This document shows, in pieces, positions 1 to 9,333 of a stretch of DNA of 39,924 nt. This DNA comes from Zygnema cylindricum (Eukaryota; Streptophyta; Zygnematophyceae; Zygnematales; Zygnemataceae): positions 1 through 39,924 of the forward strand of contig JBBHKE010002616.1 of assembly GCA_037447655.1 (NCBI GenBank), read 5' to 3'. The notes beneath the pieces were generated by a model that was given only the letters and a program-made list of their open reading frames with translations, was not told the DNA's origin and did no database searches. The position numbers were made by a program, and so were the translations under genes. Position 1 is the first letter of the stretch; each line of letters opens with the position of its first letter.

Positions 1-240
1 ACGAAAAGTATGAAATTGACGAATAATACTCAGTTTCTGAAAAAAATCTTATTCCGTACGAATTGGACAACTATGGACGAGACTCTCTTCGCGCGCGGGA
101 ATGAAGCAACGTCTCTTTTTTGGAGTATTCCGTACATCTTATCCGTATGAAAAATATCTGCATTTTACGAAAGATTTAAAAACTAGAAGAAATAACGAAA
201 TTTTGTAAAAATGTCGAAATCCGTACGAATGAGACATCTA
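1..240. other. AT-rich non-coding stretch, nothing recognised
   Basis: No gene, RNA or repeat boundary is visible. The stretch has several copies of GTACG-type words, which recur through the non-genic parts of the window. Confidence 0.4.
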
Positions 241-882
241 TTGCGTGGTTCACACTTGAAAAAGGGGAAAACGGTATGGTATGAGAACGATACTTTTTTT
301 TGTCCGTCGTGAATTGGCACGTGACGCTAGCCTACGTCAACTAGCGTGTCGTGATTCGAGCCACTTGTCCGTACGAAAAGCAAACTCACTGCGGGCATGA
401 TATGTACGAATCCTTCCAAACTTAAATGTACTGCCACGCAAGCGTTTGTACAAACCGTAAACAACCGCGAAGGAACTTTGGACATGCCATTTTTTTTCTT
501 TTTCCATCGGTATTTTTGTTTTTTTTTTGACATTACGTGTTCTCTTATGTGATTTGTCCCCTAGTTTGTTCATAAGTTTGCGACGAAGTGAATTCTTGTA
601 CGGTTCACGTCCGTGCGCTTCGTTTTCGAAATTCTTCAAAAACGAAAAAGTGCATTCCAAACATGATGTCCGATGGCGGACAGCAGTTGCCGATTGGTTT
701 TCGCACCTGTCGAGTTTTGACGCATAGAATTGCATCTTTAATCCGCCGCTACGCTCCAAAACGGTCGAAACGAACCGCCCCAACCGTCACCACAGGTTTT
801 TTTGTCATTTTATGAAATTTGGCGTACGGATCCCAAAATTTATTACATCATTTTCCCATTTTTCCAAGTGTGAACAACGCAA
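241..882. mobile_element. Short inverted-repeat (MITE-like) element, about 640 bp
   Basis: The left end reads TTGCGTGGTTCACACTTG followed by an A-rich then G-rich run. The right end, read on the other strand, gives TTTGCGTTGTTCACACTTGG followed by the same kind of run. The inverted match covers about 30 bp with a few mismatches. The interior has only short overlapping ORFs on both strands and no transposase similarity that I recognise. I could not identify a clean target-site duplication, so exact ends and superfamily are uncertain. It is most likely a non-autonomous DNA transposon. Confidence 0.5.
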
Positions 883-1590
883 ATGATATGAAGTCAAAAA
901 CAGAAAAATCAACTATGTGAGTGGGTAACGAAATAATCTATGGAAGGAGAATACAAAAGAATGGTATTCTGATTGAACCTTAAATAAAATGAAAAGAGTT
1001 GTATAATAAATTGAAAACACCGAGAGCCTTGAAGCTATGGAGAGAAGCCAGAAGTCATATCAGAAAACGTTCAGGAAGAAAAAAACAGTATTGTAGTGAC
1101 GAGGACAAAATTGACCCGCAAACGACTTTATAGTGGTTAGCTCTCCAAAACATTTGTCGTTTTTCCACTTGAAGAATCCCATCCAGCTTGGTAGGCGCGA
1201 AGCTATTGGCTCTCGCAAACTTGAATAGGTACGACTACTTTGAAACGGACAAAATGGATGTGTGACTCGTGCCAGCAAATATGTTTGAATTTCATGTCGT
1301 ACAATCGTCCGTACATTAGTCATTTCATTTCAAATGTCGTCTTGTGAACGTTTTTCTCGGAAAAAGATCGGAAATACTTTTTTACAAAAACAGCAATGGT
1401 AAGGGGTAAAGTTGTAAAAACAAACAAAACGAAACAAACAAAACAAGCAAACCAAAACAAAACAATCTAATTATTACAAACAAAAACTAAAGTCACGTGA
1501 TCAGGTGATAAGGTGACGTTTTGTCACGTGTAAATGGTCACGACCACGTCGTCTCATGATTCGTAAGTCAAAGTAATAAAGGGATGTGCC
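883..1590. other. Non-coding stretch with low-complexity AAAC tract
   Basis: No gene recognised. Around 1415-1470 there is a simple AAAC/AACAAA-rich tract. CACGTG-like palindromes occur near 1494-1530 (tcacgtga, gtcacgtg) without a recognisable gene next to them. The short minus-strand ORF here resembles nothing I know. Confidence 0.35.
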
Positions 1591-1593
1591 CAA

Positions 1594-2547
1594 GGGTACG
1601 TCCCCATGTGCTAAAGTATCGACTTTAATCTGTCCTTTTCGCACAAAACGCAGTTCCGTACGAGAAAATCTTTAGACGTACAAAAAAATCAATTCTTTAA
1701 AAGTACAGCAAACGTCAAGTCTATACTTTGAATGTACTTCATATTTCTACACATCTTAACAAATTTTGGCATTTTCCGTTTTTCGACCGCCGGGCAAGAG
1801 ATTCCAGCCCGTCAAAAAACTTCATCAAAAATCACCCCGCGAGGTGATTTCAGGGAAAGTGTCGTCCAAAACAACGAATGCAAAACGGCCCACGCACGCG
1901 ACACACGAGCGAGAAAATTTAGGACGACTCGCTATTTTTCTCCCTGCCAATCACGTGCATGATTGGAAAATTCAAAGATGTACGGAAAAAAATTGAAGGG
2001 GTCGCGTACCTCCACTTTCATTCATGGGTCTTTGGTAGAATTTTGCGTCGTTGTCGCCTCTCCCTCTCCCTCTCACACTATCACTTTTATCTTATACTCT
2101 TTAGAATGAGGCACAACAAAACTGGTATGAAATTAAAGATATTTGAAAAATAATTCTTTTGGCTACCCTTCATGTATATTTTTATAGCAAGTATAGCGAA
2201 AAAAGTAGAGAAAACGAAATTTGGTATCCATGGCCGAAAGTCCTTCAATATGTGACGTCGACGTTGTCACAAGTGAGCGTGACGTCACGATGTTACAAAA
2301 CCCTAAACATCTGCCATGTCACTAAATTACAAAAATGTAGACGTCTACAACTGTCGTTGTTTTTGTTGGCGTCACTAATTTCGTAGTCGTCGTCAACTGT
2401 CACAAAGTTGAGCCTACGTCTACAGCCGTCACATTTCAAAGTTCCGATTTTATTTTCGCACATAGGGACGCTTTTCAAAGTAGTACGGAACACTTCACTA
2501 CAGTCCAAAATATTTTTTCAAAGTATCGCTTACATGGGGACGTACCC
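1594..2547. mobile_element. PIF/Harbinger (Tourist)-like non-autonomous element, copy A
   Basis: The ends are inverted: GGGTACGTCCCCATGTG on the left and CATGGGGACGTACCC on the right, flanked by CAA on both sides (1591-1593 and 2548-2550). The inside matches copies B, D and E. Shared blocks are the line with the word 'cctccactttcattcatgggtc', a CT-rich segment, the block around 'caaaaccctaaacat', and TGACGTCA / GTAGACGTCTAC palindromes. Copies A and E also share an ATCACC...GGTGAT hairpin near one third of the length (here about 1829-1850). At 954 bp it has the family's typical length. It carries no transposase, so it depends on one supplied from elsewhere. Confidence 0.6.
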
Positions 2548-2550
2548 CAA

Positions 2551-2940
2551 GTCTACGTAGATTAGCAAAAAGCTTTTGTTTTGTAGTGAAGAATCCACAC
2601 TCAATTTTTCGGGCGTTCAAATATCCGACAACAAAAATCGGCAAGATGAATCGTGACATCTCTAGACTCTACGCAATGTTATGACATTGTAGGCGTTATG
2701 TGTTTTTTGTGACACTGTCAGCGTCAACAAATTCTGCTACGTTGACAACAAATTCTGCTACTTTCGGGCCCGTTGCTTTGCAACACTTATTTGTCTTCTC
2801 TCTTTCGACCCGTCACCATTTTGAGCCAAATATGCTCATTTTTTTCGTTTTTTAGGCTGGAGTGACATGCGTTAAAGTAACGGTTTTTTATTGTGTACTT
2901 TTTATTGTCGTACAGAATGCAAACGGACAAAACATTACTC
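2551..2940. other. Non-coding stretch with a small tandem duplication
   Basis: No gene seen. A 16-bp word, CAACAAATTCTGCTAC, occurs twice at 2725-2740 and 2746-2761, a 21-bp period. Confidence 0.4.
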
Positions 2941-3065
2941 TTGGGTATCGAGAGTCCCATGCCGATATTCGATATATACCGAATTTGAGTACCCAATAAT
3001 CGATATATCGCTTCGATATATTGAGGAGGTGCGATATATATTCTACCGCGATATATCGAAGTGGA
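2941..3065. mobile_element. Decayed end of a CGATATATCG-rich hAT-like element
   Basis: Read on the plus strand, this resembles the reverse complement of the right end of the 32802-33627 element. It has TTGGGTATCGAG at the edge, then GCCGATATTCGATATATA, then a run of CGATATATCG-type words. The TAG at the very end is lost and the rest is diverged. I cannot place its other end, so I call it a relic. Confidence 0.5.
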
Positions 3066-4150
3066 TGGTCAGTTTTTCCAATTGGGTGATTGCGCCCTCA
3101 TGAGGGGAGAGGGAATACTCGAGCCGACCGTCGATGTGGATATGTGAATATCCTTAACAAAAGATTTACTTGATACCCCACACTACAAAACATAGCAAAT
3201 CGTGTACTTTTCCTCGTCGTTTGAAATCGTTTGATTTTTTTTGTAAATTTTTGACACGTGGTAATATGTGTTCATATTTGTTTAGCGGCGATACTATAGT
3301 TTAAAACACATCGCCGATGTGTTTTAAAATAAAATTTGAAGATGGTTTCTTAACGTGGGTGTGTCTAAAGCTCATGTAATACATTCTAAGTTTGCTTGAT
3401 CGGTTGGTTGGTTGTTGGTTGTTGGTTGGTTGTGAACGTTCTTGATTAGTTGGTTTTTTTTTTTGGGTCCATGTTAGGTTTAAATACTAAGCACTAATTG
3501 TTGGGATTTTGACAAATCACCAACATATCGTGAAGCGGCGTACGCACAATTGTCTGGTTGAGTTAAAGTACCGCGTCATCGTACGAAATGTGCGATGTCG
3601 TTTCGTGGCACTTTTTGAGGTGGTCGCGAACGAAATGTACTATTTTGTTTCGCGTCACTTTTATCCCTTGTTGCTCAAATCGCGCAATTTTTTCCTTTTT
3701 TGTGATTGAAACGTATAATTCGTGAATTTTGAAAAAATTGCAAAAAATCGCAATGTACTTTCTGTCCGGTAAATTATATGGACAAATTATGTAAAATGTA
3801 CATCGTTTCAACGTAATATGTACGATTTTTTACGGTAACGTATGGAATTTAGCGAAATCATACGTCGCAGTAATTAATATTTTCTATCAGTAAAGTGAAC
3901 AGAAAATTCACGGAACTTGTACGTCATTTTTTCAAAAATGTACGAACATTTTCGAAAAAAAACGTTGAGTTTCACACCATTTGCGCGCGTTAAATTTTAA
4001 AAATGTACGAACGTCTTATTCATTTAATTTTTAAAGAAGACCCCATGGACTGTTAAAAACGAAACCGCATAGACGCCGCCTCCCTCTAACTTACCCTCAT
4101 CCCTCCAAAGCTTTCTATTTCCTCTCTTCTAGACTTCGACAAAAACAACC
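3066..4150. other. Non-coding stretch, with a GGTTGGTT simple repeat
   Basis: No gene recognised; the short ORFs overlap one another on both strands. A TTGG-rich simple sequence (about 3400-3432) is followed by TGTGAACGTTCTTGATTAG and a T-run with GGGTC. The same arrangement recurs at about 6818-6880 in the same orientation, so the pair brackets the hAT pseudogene. Confidence 0.35.
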
Positions 4151-5818
4151 ATGCCCAAAAAATCGAGGAGAGGAGTGGGAGCACGTGAAAGCTGACGGTG
4201 GGATTCTTTTTGCCAACCGATTATGCGTCTGTATTTATTGCAACTTCGAGTATAACGTTTATTGCAACTTCGAATATAACGCCCAATCAACCAGAATCAG
4301 AAATCATCTTCTTGGAAATGTCAAGAGTGGAGGGATTAGACCCTGTACAATGTGTCTAGACGAGGTGAAGGAGGAGTTTAGTGATTTAGAAAATCAAAAT
4401 TCTGCAAATTCCTCTCAAAAACGTGTAATGTGCGGCTTGGATGAACTCTTCATCAATTTTCCACCCTCTCTGCGTACCAAAGCAAGTGCAGACTAAGATA
4501 AAAAGTTCATTTAACGCGCATAATAAAAAAAAAGGTAGATTTAGCCTAGGTCACAACTTTTTTCGCCAATGGATTGTCGTTCACACTTTTAGAGGACCCA
4601 TATTTCAAGGCAGCGGTGAAAAAGACCAGTGATATAGGTGGATCTTACAAGTTACCAATCCGTAGTGTAATGAGAACTCGTCTCTTATTACAAACCAAGG
4701 AAAATGTGAAGAAAGATTTGACAAGCTATGAGGAAACTATTTATGCCACGATCAAACGGATGGACAACGGTTGACGATATACCTCTCCTAAATATTCTAG
4801 CTGTCACCCCGAAAGGTGACATGTTTTTGACGCGAGAAGACACGAGTGGGCAAATTAAAGACGTCGAATACATTTGTACGGTGTTAAAAAAAAGATTACT
4901 TGCGGTAGGGGTGGAGAATGTGGTGCAGATTGTTACCGATTCTGCTTGGTGAACATGGCTCCAGCCTTATTGCTCGTGGAAAAGCACCCTTCTATCACAT
5001 GGATGCCATGCGCTACTACGTTGACATTTATCTCCAAACCTGTTCGAGAGGCAAAAAAGAATTTATAGAATTGATCACTAATCATAGCATTAGTGTAGCC
5101 ATGTTCAAGAAAACTTCTCCTTTTCGGCTTGTAAAACTTGGAGAGACTAGGTTTGCTACAAATTTTATCATGCTCCAAAAGTTATTAGACATGAAAGAGA
5201 GTATGGACCGCATGATGTTTGATGCCAAATTCAAAGAATGGGTGGGCAAACCTATGTACAAGAGAGAGGGGCTAAAATTAGCTGTTAAATTTTGAGCACA
5301 GAGTTATAGGTTACTGGGTTAGAGTGACAGAGGCTGTGTCAATCTCGAAACTTGTGGTGCGGTTGATGAGGGACTGCAACAGAGGTGGCCCGAATGTGGG
5401 GAAGGTTTTCCACGGTTTTTACGCTATTGGACAGTTTTTGGATAATTTAGCCGTCGCGGGAGGAGATAATATTCTCGAGGGCATGCAAATTTTGGTAGAG
5501 TTGAAAACATCTAGGGTGGCGAGGTGGAAAATGGCGCATATCCCCATTTATGCGACCGACTTTGTACTCGATCTAGAGTTCCAAAGCCACACATAGGGGC
5601 AACGTGCAAAGGAAGGCTTTCAAACAATGTTGGAGAGGATGCCTTCAAATGTGGAGGAGCAAGAAGATGTCCGCATTCAGCTGTCAAAATATAAAGGTTT
5701 TGAGGGAGTTTGTAACAGGATCTCCTACCTCTCTGAAAATCCCATTACTACAAACAATTCCAACCACACATTCCACACATTGGAAAACACACATCCACAT
5801 TTGACAACACTCACATAA
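4151..5818 (+). pseudogene. hAT-superfamily transposase relic (BED zinc finger plus DUF659)
   Basis: What it was: a plant-type hAT transposase, which cuts and pastes a DNA transposon in the nucleus. Translated pieces follow the order of the family. First comes WEHVKADGG with a BED-type zinc finger (CIYC ... RIRNHLLG ... C) at about 4176-4350. Next is EDPYFKAAVKKT at about 4590, then the DUF659 core around GWTTVDDIPLLNILAVTPKG at about 4760-4940. After that come the WMPCA region (about 5000) and the NHS...GETRFATNF...LLDMKESM block (about 5085-5200). The EEQEDVRIQLSKYKG piece lies at about 5645-5695. These pieces sit in different frames (at least five shifts, plus stops), and no C-terminal hAT dimerisation domain is visible. 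A 24-bp in-frame duplication (4234-4257 and 4258-4281) falls inside the zinc finger. I do not see the element's own terminal inverted repeats. The ATG at 4151 is a guess for the old start. It is a dead copy; the family assignment is fairly secure. Confidence 0.8.
4234..4281 (+). repeat. 24-bp tandem duplication inside the hAT zinc-finger region
   Basis: Two 24-bp units (4234-4257 and 4258-4281) differ at one base (GAG versus GAA). They duplicate eight codons (the YCNFEYN motif) and disturb cysteine spacing in the BED finger. Confidence 0.85.
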
Positions 5819-6285
5819 GGATAAACTTTAAATTAGAAGAAGCTTCTGTCCACATAACATTGACGTAGGGGAAGATGATCCAGAGTAAAGATAAATGAGA
5901 GAGATATATGATTATTTTTTTTAATTTATGTGGCTAATGGTGTCACTTTTGAAGAGACACAATAGCATGGGAAGAAGAGGAAGGGGAGGTAAGGGGAAAG
6001 GAATCGGGTGAAGGCATTAGGGACTTCAATGTAGGGTAAAGAGATTTAGAGTAGAGATAGATGAAAGATATGCATTCTTGTTTTTAGATTAATGTGATCG
6101 TATCCTTTTTTTTTTTTATGTCGTGCAATGCTGAATGTGAAAATGTCATTGATACATGGTCTGTACTTTATCTTTGTGCACTCGTATTCTGTCTTAGCGA
6201 TAGAGAGATAAGGCGACCACGACTGCCTATCAAATAGTACCAGACATACGAACTTTTACAAAAGTCTTTTACAAAAATGTTGCGT
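5819..6285. other. Non-coding stretch 3' of the hAT relic
   Basis: No gene recognised. Two related segments with the words GTAAAGA, AGAGATA and ATGAGAGATAT/ATGAAAGATAT followed by T-rich sequence (about 5880-5930 and 6040-6100) suggest an old local duplication. Confidence 0.3.
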
Positions 6286-6289
6286 CACT

Positions 6290-6545
6290 TGGGATTTGAT
6301 CCAGGCTCTACGACTTTTATTTACATATTTTATCACGTCCGTTACCAGTCAGTGAAGAGTTTCCGATGCACACACAGAGTGTGATACATACTTAAACACA
6401 TACAATATTTTAGCGCTCATTTAACGGAAAACTTACAAATTGCTGTAAATGTGATTTTTTTTTGTTTACATGTACGGAATAGTACGGACAAAAATTCATT
6501 AACCATTTTTACGTTTTTTTCAAAAGGTTCAATGCGTTTGTTACG
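6290..6545. repeat. Dispersed segment shared with 31795-32025, with tRNA-like boxes
   Basis: The stretch resembles the interior of the 31233-32598 element. Shared words include CTCATTTAACGGAAA, GTACGGA...AAAAATTCATTAAC and a TGTGATA...ACATA block. On the minus strand it contains a B-box-like GGATCAAATCC (6302-6291) preceded by an A-box-like CTGACTGGTAACGGACG (about 6352-6337). This is the arrangement of a tRNA gene's internal promoter. I cannot fold a full tRNA, so I take it as tRNA-related repeat DNA. Confidence 0.4.
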
Positions 6546-7296
6546 TATAACTCGTCGCGATTAAATCCTTCTTATTAAACGCCGTGAAAAACTATGCTTT
6601 TACCTTGTTTCGTACGATCAGAGGACACACACGAAACTTTTGTTCTTTAAGTTTCACATTTTGAAGCGTGAACGCCTTCCGAGGAAACCTCCTTTCCGTG
6701 TTTTCTTTGTTTTTCGATGTTTTCCGGTAGAAGACCTTTATGGAATAAGACAAAAGTCTTTTGACTTGCTTGCTTCTTTGTGTGCTTTGTTTGGAAGGTA
6801 GTTAGAAAAGAGATAAAAGGTTGGTTGGTTGTTGGTTAGTTGTGAACGTTGTTGATTGATTGGTTATATCTTTTTTGGGTCTAAAATCATTAGTGATTAT
6901 TAAAGGCACCAAACGCGTCAAAAAAGTCAACGAAGTTTATTAATAGAGGGGCCATCAGCACAGTAGCTAGCACTACTTTACCGTAGCCTCCTAAGCCATT
7001 GATTTGAAAAGGCTCTATTTCATATGGCTTTTGTTCGAAAAAATTTCTGGTTTAAGGTCAGAGGTAATGCAGATGTTAAAGATATCGAGGTTGTAAAAGT
7101 TGGAAACAACCAGGACATTTGAAGGTTACAAAACTTACTCGGCTCAAGGGATAATCGAGATTTTTTTTGGTACCATGTGGAGCTTGTCGGGGAAACGAGA
7201 AACATTTTGAACTCGAGACATTATTGTCCGGTACGACACAGTTTGTTATTGGCTACAGTAGTTACTCAGTAAGATATCTTATTTGTATAAAGAGTA
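6546..7296. other. Non-coding stretch
   Basis: No gene recognised. It holds the second TTGG-rich tract (about 6820-6842) that pairs with 3400-3432. The short ORFs on both strands have no family resemblance that I can name. Confidence 0.35.
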
Positions 7297-7299
7297 TGA

Positions 7300-8029
7300 G
7301 GGTAACATTCCATTAGACGAAAAGTGGGGTGTGTTATTAGACACCGTACATTTTCGTACAGCGCCGTACAGAGCCGTATCATATTTTTTTACTGGAAAGC
7401 TGCCGGGATGCTCCACTTATGTAGGCGTAATTTTTGACCGTTGGTTATTTCACTTTTTGAGATCCACAAAGAAATTACGCACATCGACCAGTGTGAAGAA
7501 ACTCTCTTCGCGATGAGAGTAGCTTCACAGGGGTCGCGTAACATTGATACACGTGAAAAAGCAAAAATAAAACCCACTTTGAACAAACGATCGCATGCCT
7601 ACACGTCGTACATGTCATATTTTGCTTGCCACGCTGGATACAAATCAACCGAAATTATCCTCGAATGCTCCGTTTGACATCCATCGACCTTCAAAGTTTG
7701 TGGCGTCTTTATGCCATTCCATTTCAAAATTTTGATTTCCATTATCAAATTTAAAATCTGCCCGCAATTTTTACGATTTAGTAACCATTACTCCACTGGT
7801 ACAGATATTATCGTCCGTTTGAAAAACATTTTTAGATTTTCAAAATGTGAACACTAACTACGTGGCACCAATCATTATTTCGAAAGGTTTTTCACTAGCC
7901 CGACACAATGGAGCGGACTTTTAGTAAACGTTGTCAGTAGACTTCTCCGTACATGGAGCGGACTTTTAGTAAACGTTGTCAGTAGACTTCTCCGTACATT
8001 TACTGGGACCACCTAATGGAATGTTACCC
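7300..8029. mobile_element. PIF-like inverted-repeat element, 730 bp
   Basis: The ends are GGGTAACATTCCATTAG and its inverted copy CTAATGGAATGTTACCC, 17 bp and perfect. Both sides are flanked by TGA (7297-7299 and 8030-8032), a 3-bp duplication as expected for PIF/Harbinger-type insertion. There is no transposase inside. The first 60 bp resemble 36940-37000 (TTAGRYGAAAARTGGGG, then RCCGTACATTTTTC), so a relative lies near 37 kb. The element contains an exact 2 x 45-bp tandem duplication. Confidence 0.65.
7908..7997. repeat. Exact 45-bp tandem duplication
   Basis: Two identical 45-bp units, 7908-7952 and 7953-7997, each beginning ATGGAGCGGACTTTTAG and ending CTCCGTAC. The lack of any difference implies a recent duplication (or an assembly artefact) within the inverted-repeat element. 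Confidence 0.95.
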
Positions 8030-8032
8030 TGA

Positions 8033-8278
8033 CTTAGAAATTTTATGTATTCCTTTCTGAAAGGTTTCAAGGCGCACACAAGTGCGATTTAAGAGATATT
8101 CACAGGGCTAAACTTCTTGGTATATTTGAGCATTTTGTCTAAAATTTTGTGAGTTGTCGTCACACGCTACAAATTGTACACTGTTTGAAGATAATTGACC
8201 ATTTTGATTGCATCTTGCAGTGTTGTTAAAGTGCCTATATTGAAGAGATATTTTGAGAGTTTCTGTTTTTAAGTTTGT
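8033..8278. other. Non-coding flank 5' of the copia element
   Basis: No gene seen. The last five bases, TTTGT (8274-8278), are the left copy of the copia target-site duplication. Confidence 0.6.
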
Positions 8279-8489
8279 TGTAGAAACTAATGGATTTATT
8301 AGTATTTTCTAGGTCTAAATAGAAATAGAAAGAAGCCGAGGCAGTCTATCTCTAACTTCTCTCTCCAACTCTCAAACTTGTTGCAGTCACTGAGAAGTTG
8401 AAGAGAAGCTAGAGCCATGGCTACCTTGGCTATCCTGAAGTTTACGGGAATTTAATCCTAGGGTTTATTTATTTAATTAAAAGTTAAGC

Positions 8490-8575
8490 GCCGGCGGCAG
8501 GATTTGATCTCTGTACCTACCGGCCGGCAGATAGGGATTAGCCGGTAGCCTTAGCCGTTAGGTCTAGCTATCGTG
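8490..8575 (-). other. tRNA-like A-box/B-box segment inside the LTR
   Basis: On the minus strand the segment reads GACCTAACGGCTAAGGC (A-box/D-arm-like) followed about 40 nt later by GAGATCAAATCC (B-box-like, 8511-8500). This is the order and spacing of a tRNA gene's internal promoter. The D-arm part resembles tRNA-Arg/Leu. I cannot pair all stems, so it is probably a tRNA-derived fragment rather than a working tRNA gene. The same segment is repeated in the 3' LTR at about 13883-13968. Confidence 0.4.
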
Positions 8576-8942
8576 ATATGTACTATATAGTTTGATAATG
8601 ATTTAAAGATGTATACGTACGATAAATTCATTTAACTGTTACGGGTTACGGGATACATAGATCCGGTACGGATGCCGGTACGGATTACGAATCAATACCG
8701 CGCATTTGTTTCGGAAGTGAAATAAATACCGCGCATGTATTTATTACGGCTACGATTAAATCTTAATTTAATCGGACGGCCGGAATTAGCGCCGAGATCG
8801 CGGAGGAAGATTTCGGCGGTTTGTGGCCATCGCCACATCGGATGACGCGTGGCGAAATTCCGTTGGATTGTAGAATCTCCGGAGATTATGGCACCGAATC
8901 CGGATTTGACATGTGTCGACATTTAGGCCATGTCGTACAATG

Positions 8943-8983
8943 TCCGTACTGAAAGTACACCGGCGGCTGTACTTTTACGTACG
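8943..8983. promoter_or_regulatory. Hairpin in the LTR
   Basis: TCCGTAC + TG + AAAGTACA faces TGTACTTT + TAC + GTACGGA across an eight-base loop, CCGGCGGC. That gives a 15-bp stem with one small internal loop. The copy in the 3' LTR is at about 14336-14376. A role in RNA structure or as a protein-binding palindrome is possible but not shown. Confidence 0.55.
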
Positions 8984-9318
8984 GAACTCAATTCTGATTG
9001 GTTCCGTACATCAGTAGATAGAGTCTGTGAGAGAGATAGGACTTAGAAAAATTAGAAGATAGGACCCTCTCTCCCAGAGAGCTTCTGTACAAAAGGTCAA
9101 CTTTGACCCTCCATAACTTACTGCTCAGGGGAGCAAATTCAGAGATTCTTTTTGCTATCGACTCAGGGGAGTCTTGTCTTCACAGGGGTGAAGTTGGTCA
9201 GAGTTTTTGCCTGCCAGGGTGGCAGTTATTTTTGCTTAAACACAAAGGGGTCAGGATTATCCTAGAGGCTTCTTGGAAGCTGTCCACTCTGAGGACTTAT
9301 GGAGGTCTCAGAGTTTCA

Positions 9319-9333
9319 GGTTATGGGCCCACC
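9319..9333 (+). promoter_or_regulatory. Primer-binding site for initiator tRNA-Met (anticodon arm type)
   Basis: GGTTATGGGCCCACC begins at the first base after the LTR. It is the perfect 15-nt complement of GGTGGGCCCATAACC, the anticodon stem-loop of plant initiator tRNA-Met as I recall it. It does not match the tRNA 3' end, which would give TGGTATCAGAGC. Priming from the anticodon region by a cut half-tRNA is known for Drosophila copia and yeast Ty5. The ATG complementary to the CAU anticodon is also the likely gag-pol start codon. Confidence 0.85.

Larger units (their letters stand above)
8279..9318 (+). repeat. 5' LTR of the copia element
   Basis: Runs from TGTAGAAACTAATGG to GAGTTTCA, 1040 bp. 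The unusually GC-rich middle holds CCGGCGGC and CCGGCCGGC words. A CTATATAG box (about 8582) and a GATTGG CCAAT-type box (about 8995) are possible promoter parts. The U3/R/U5 borders cannot be set by eye. The ORF readings inside the LTR on either strand recur in both LTRs and look like chance. Confidence 0.95.

Noticed and set aside
8692-8922. 76-codon minus-strand ORF in the 5' LTR (same ORF at 14085-14315)
   Set aside because: It recurs only because the LTR is duplicated. It has no known motif and no independent evidence of coding.
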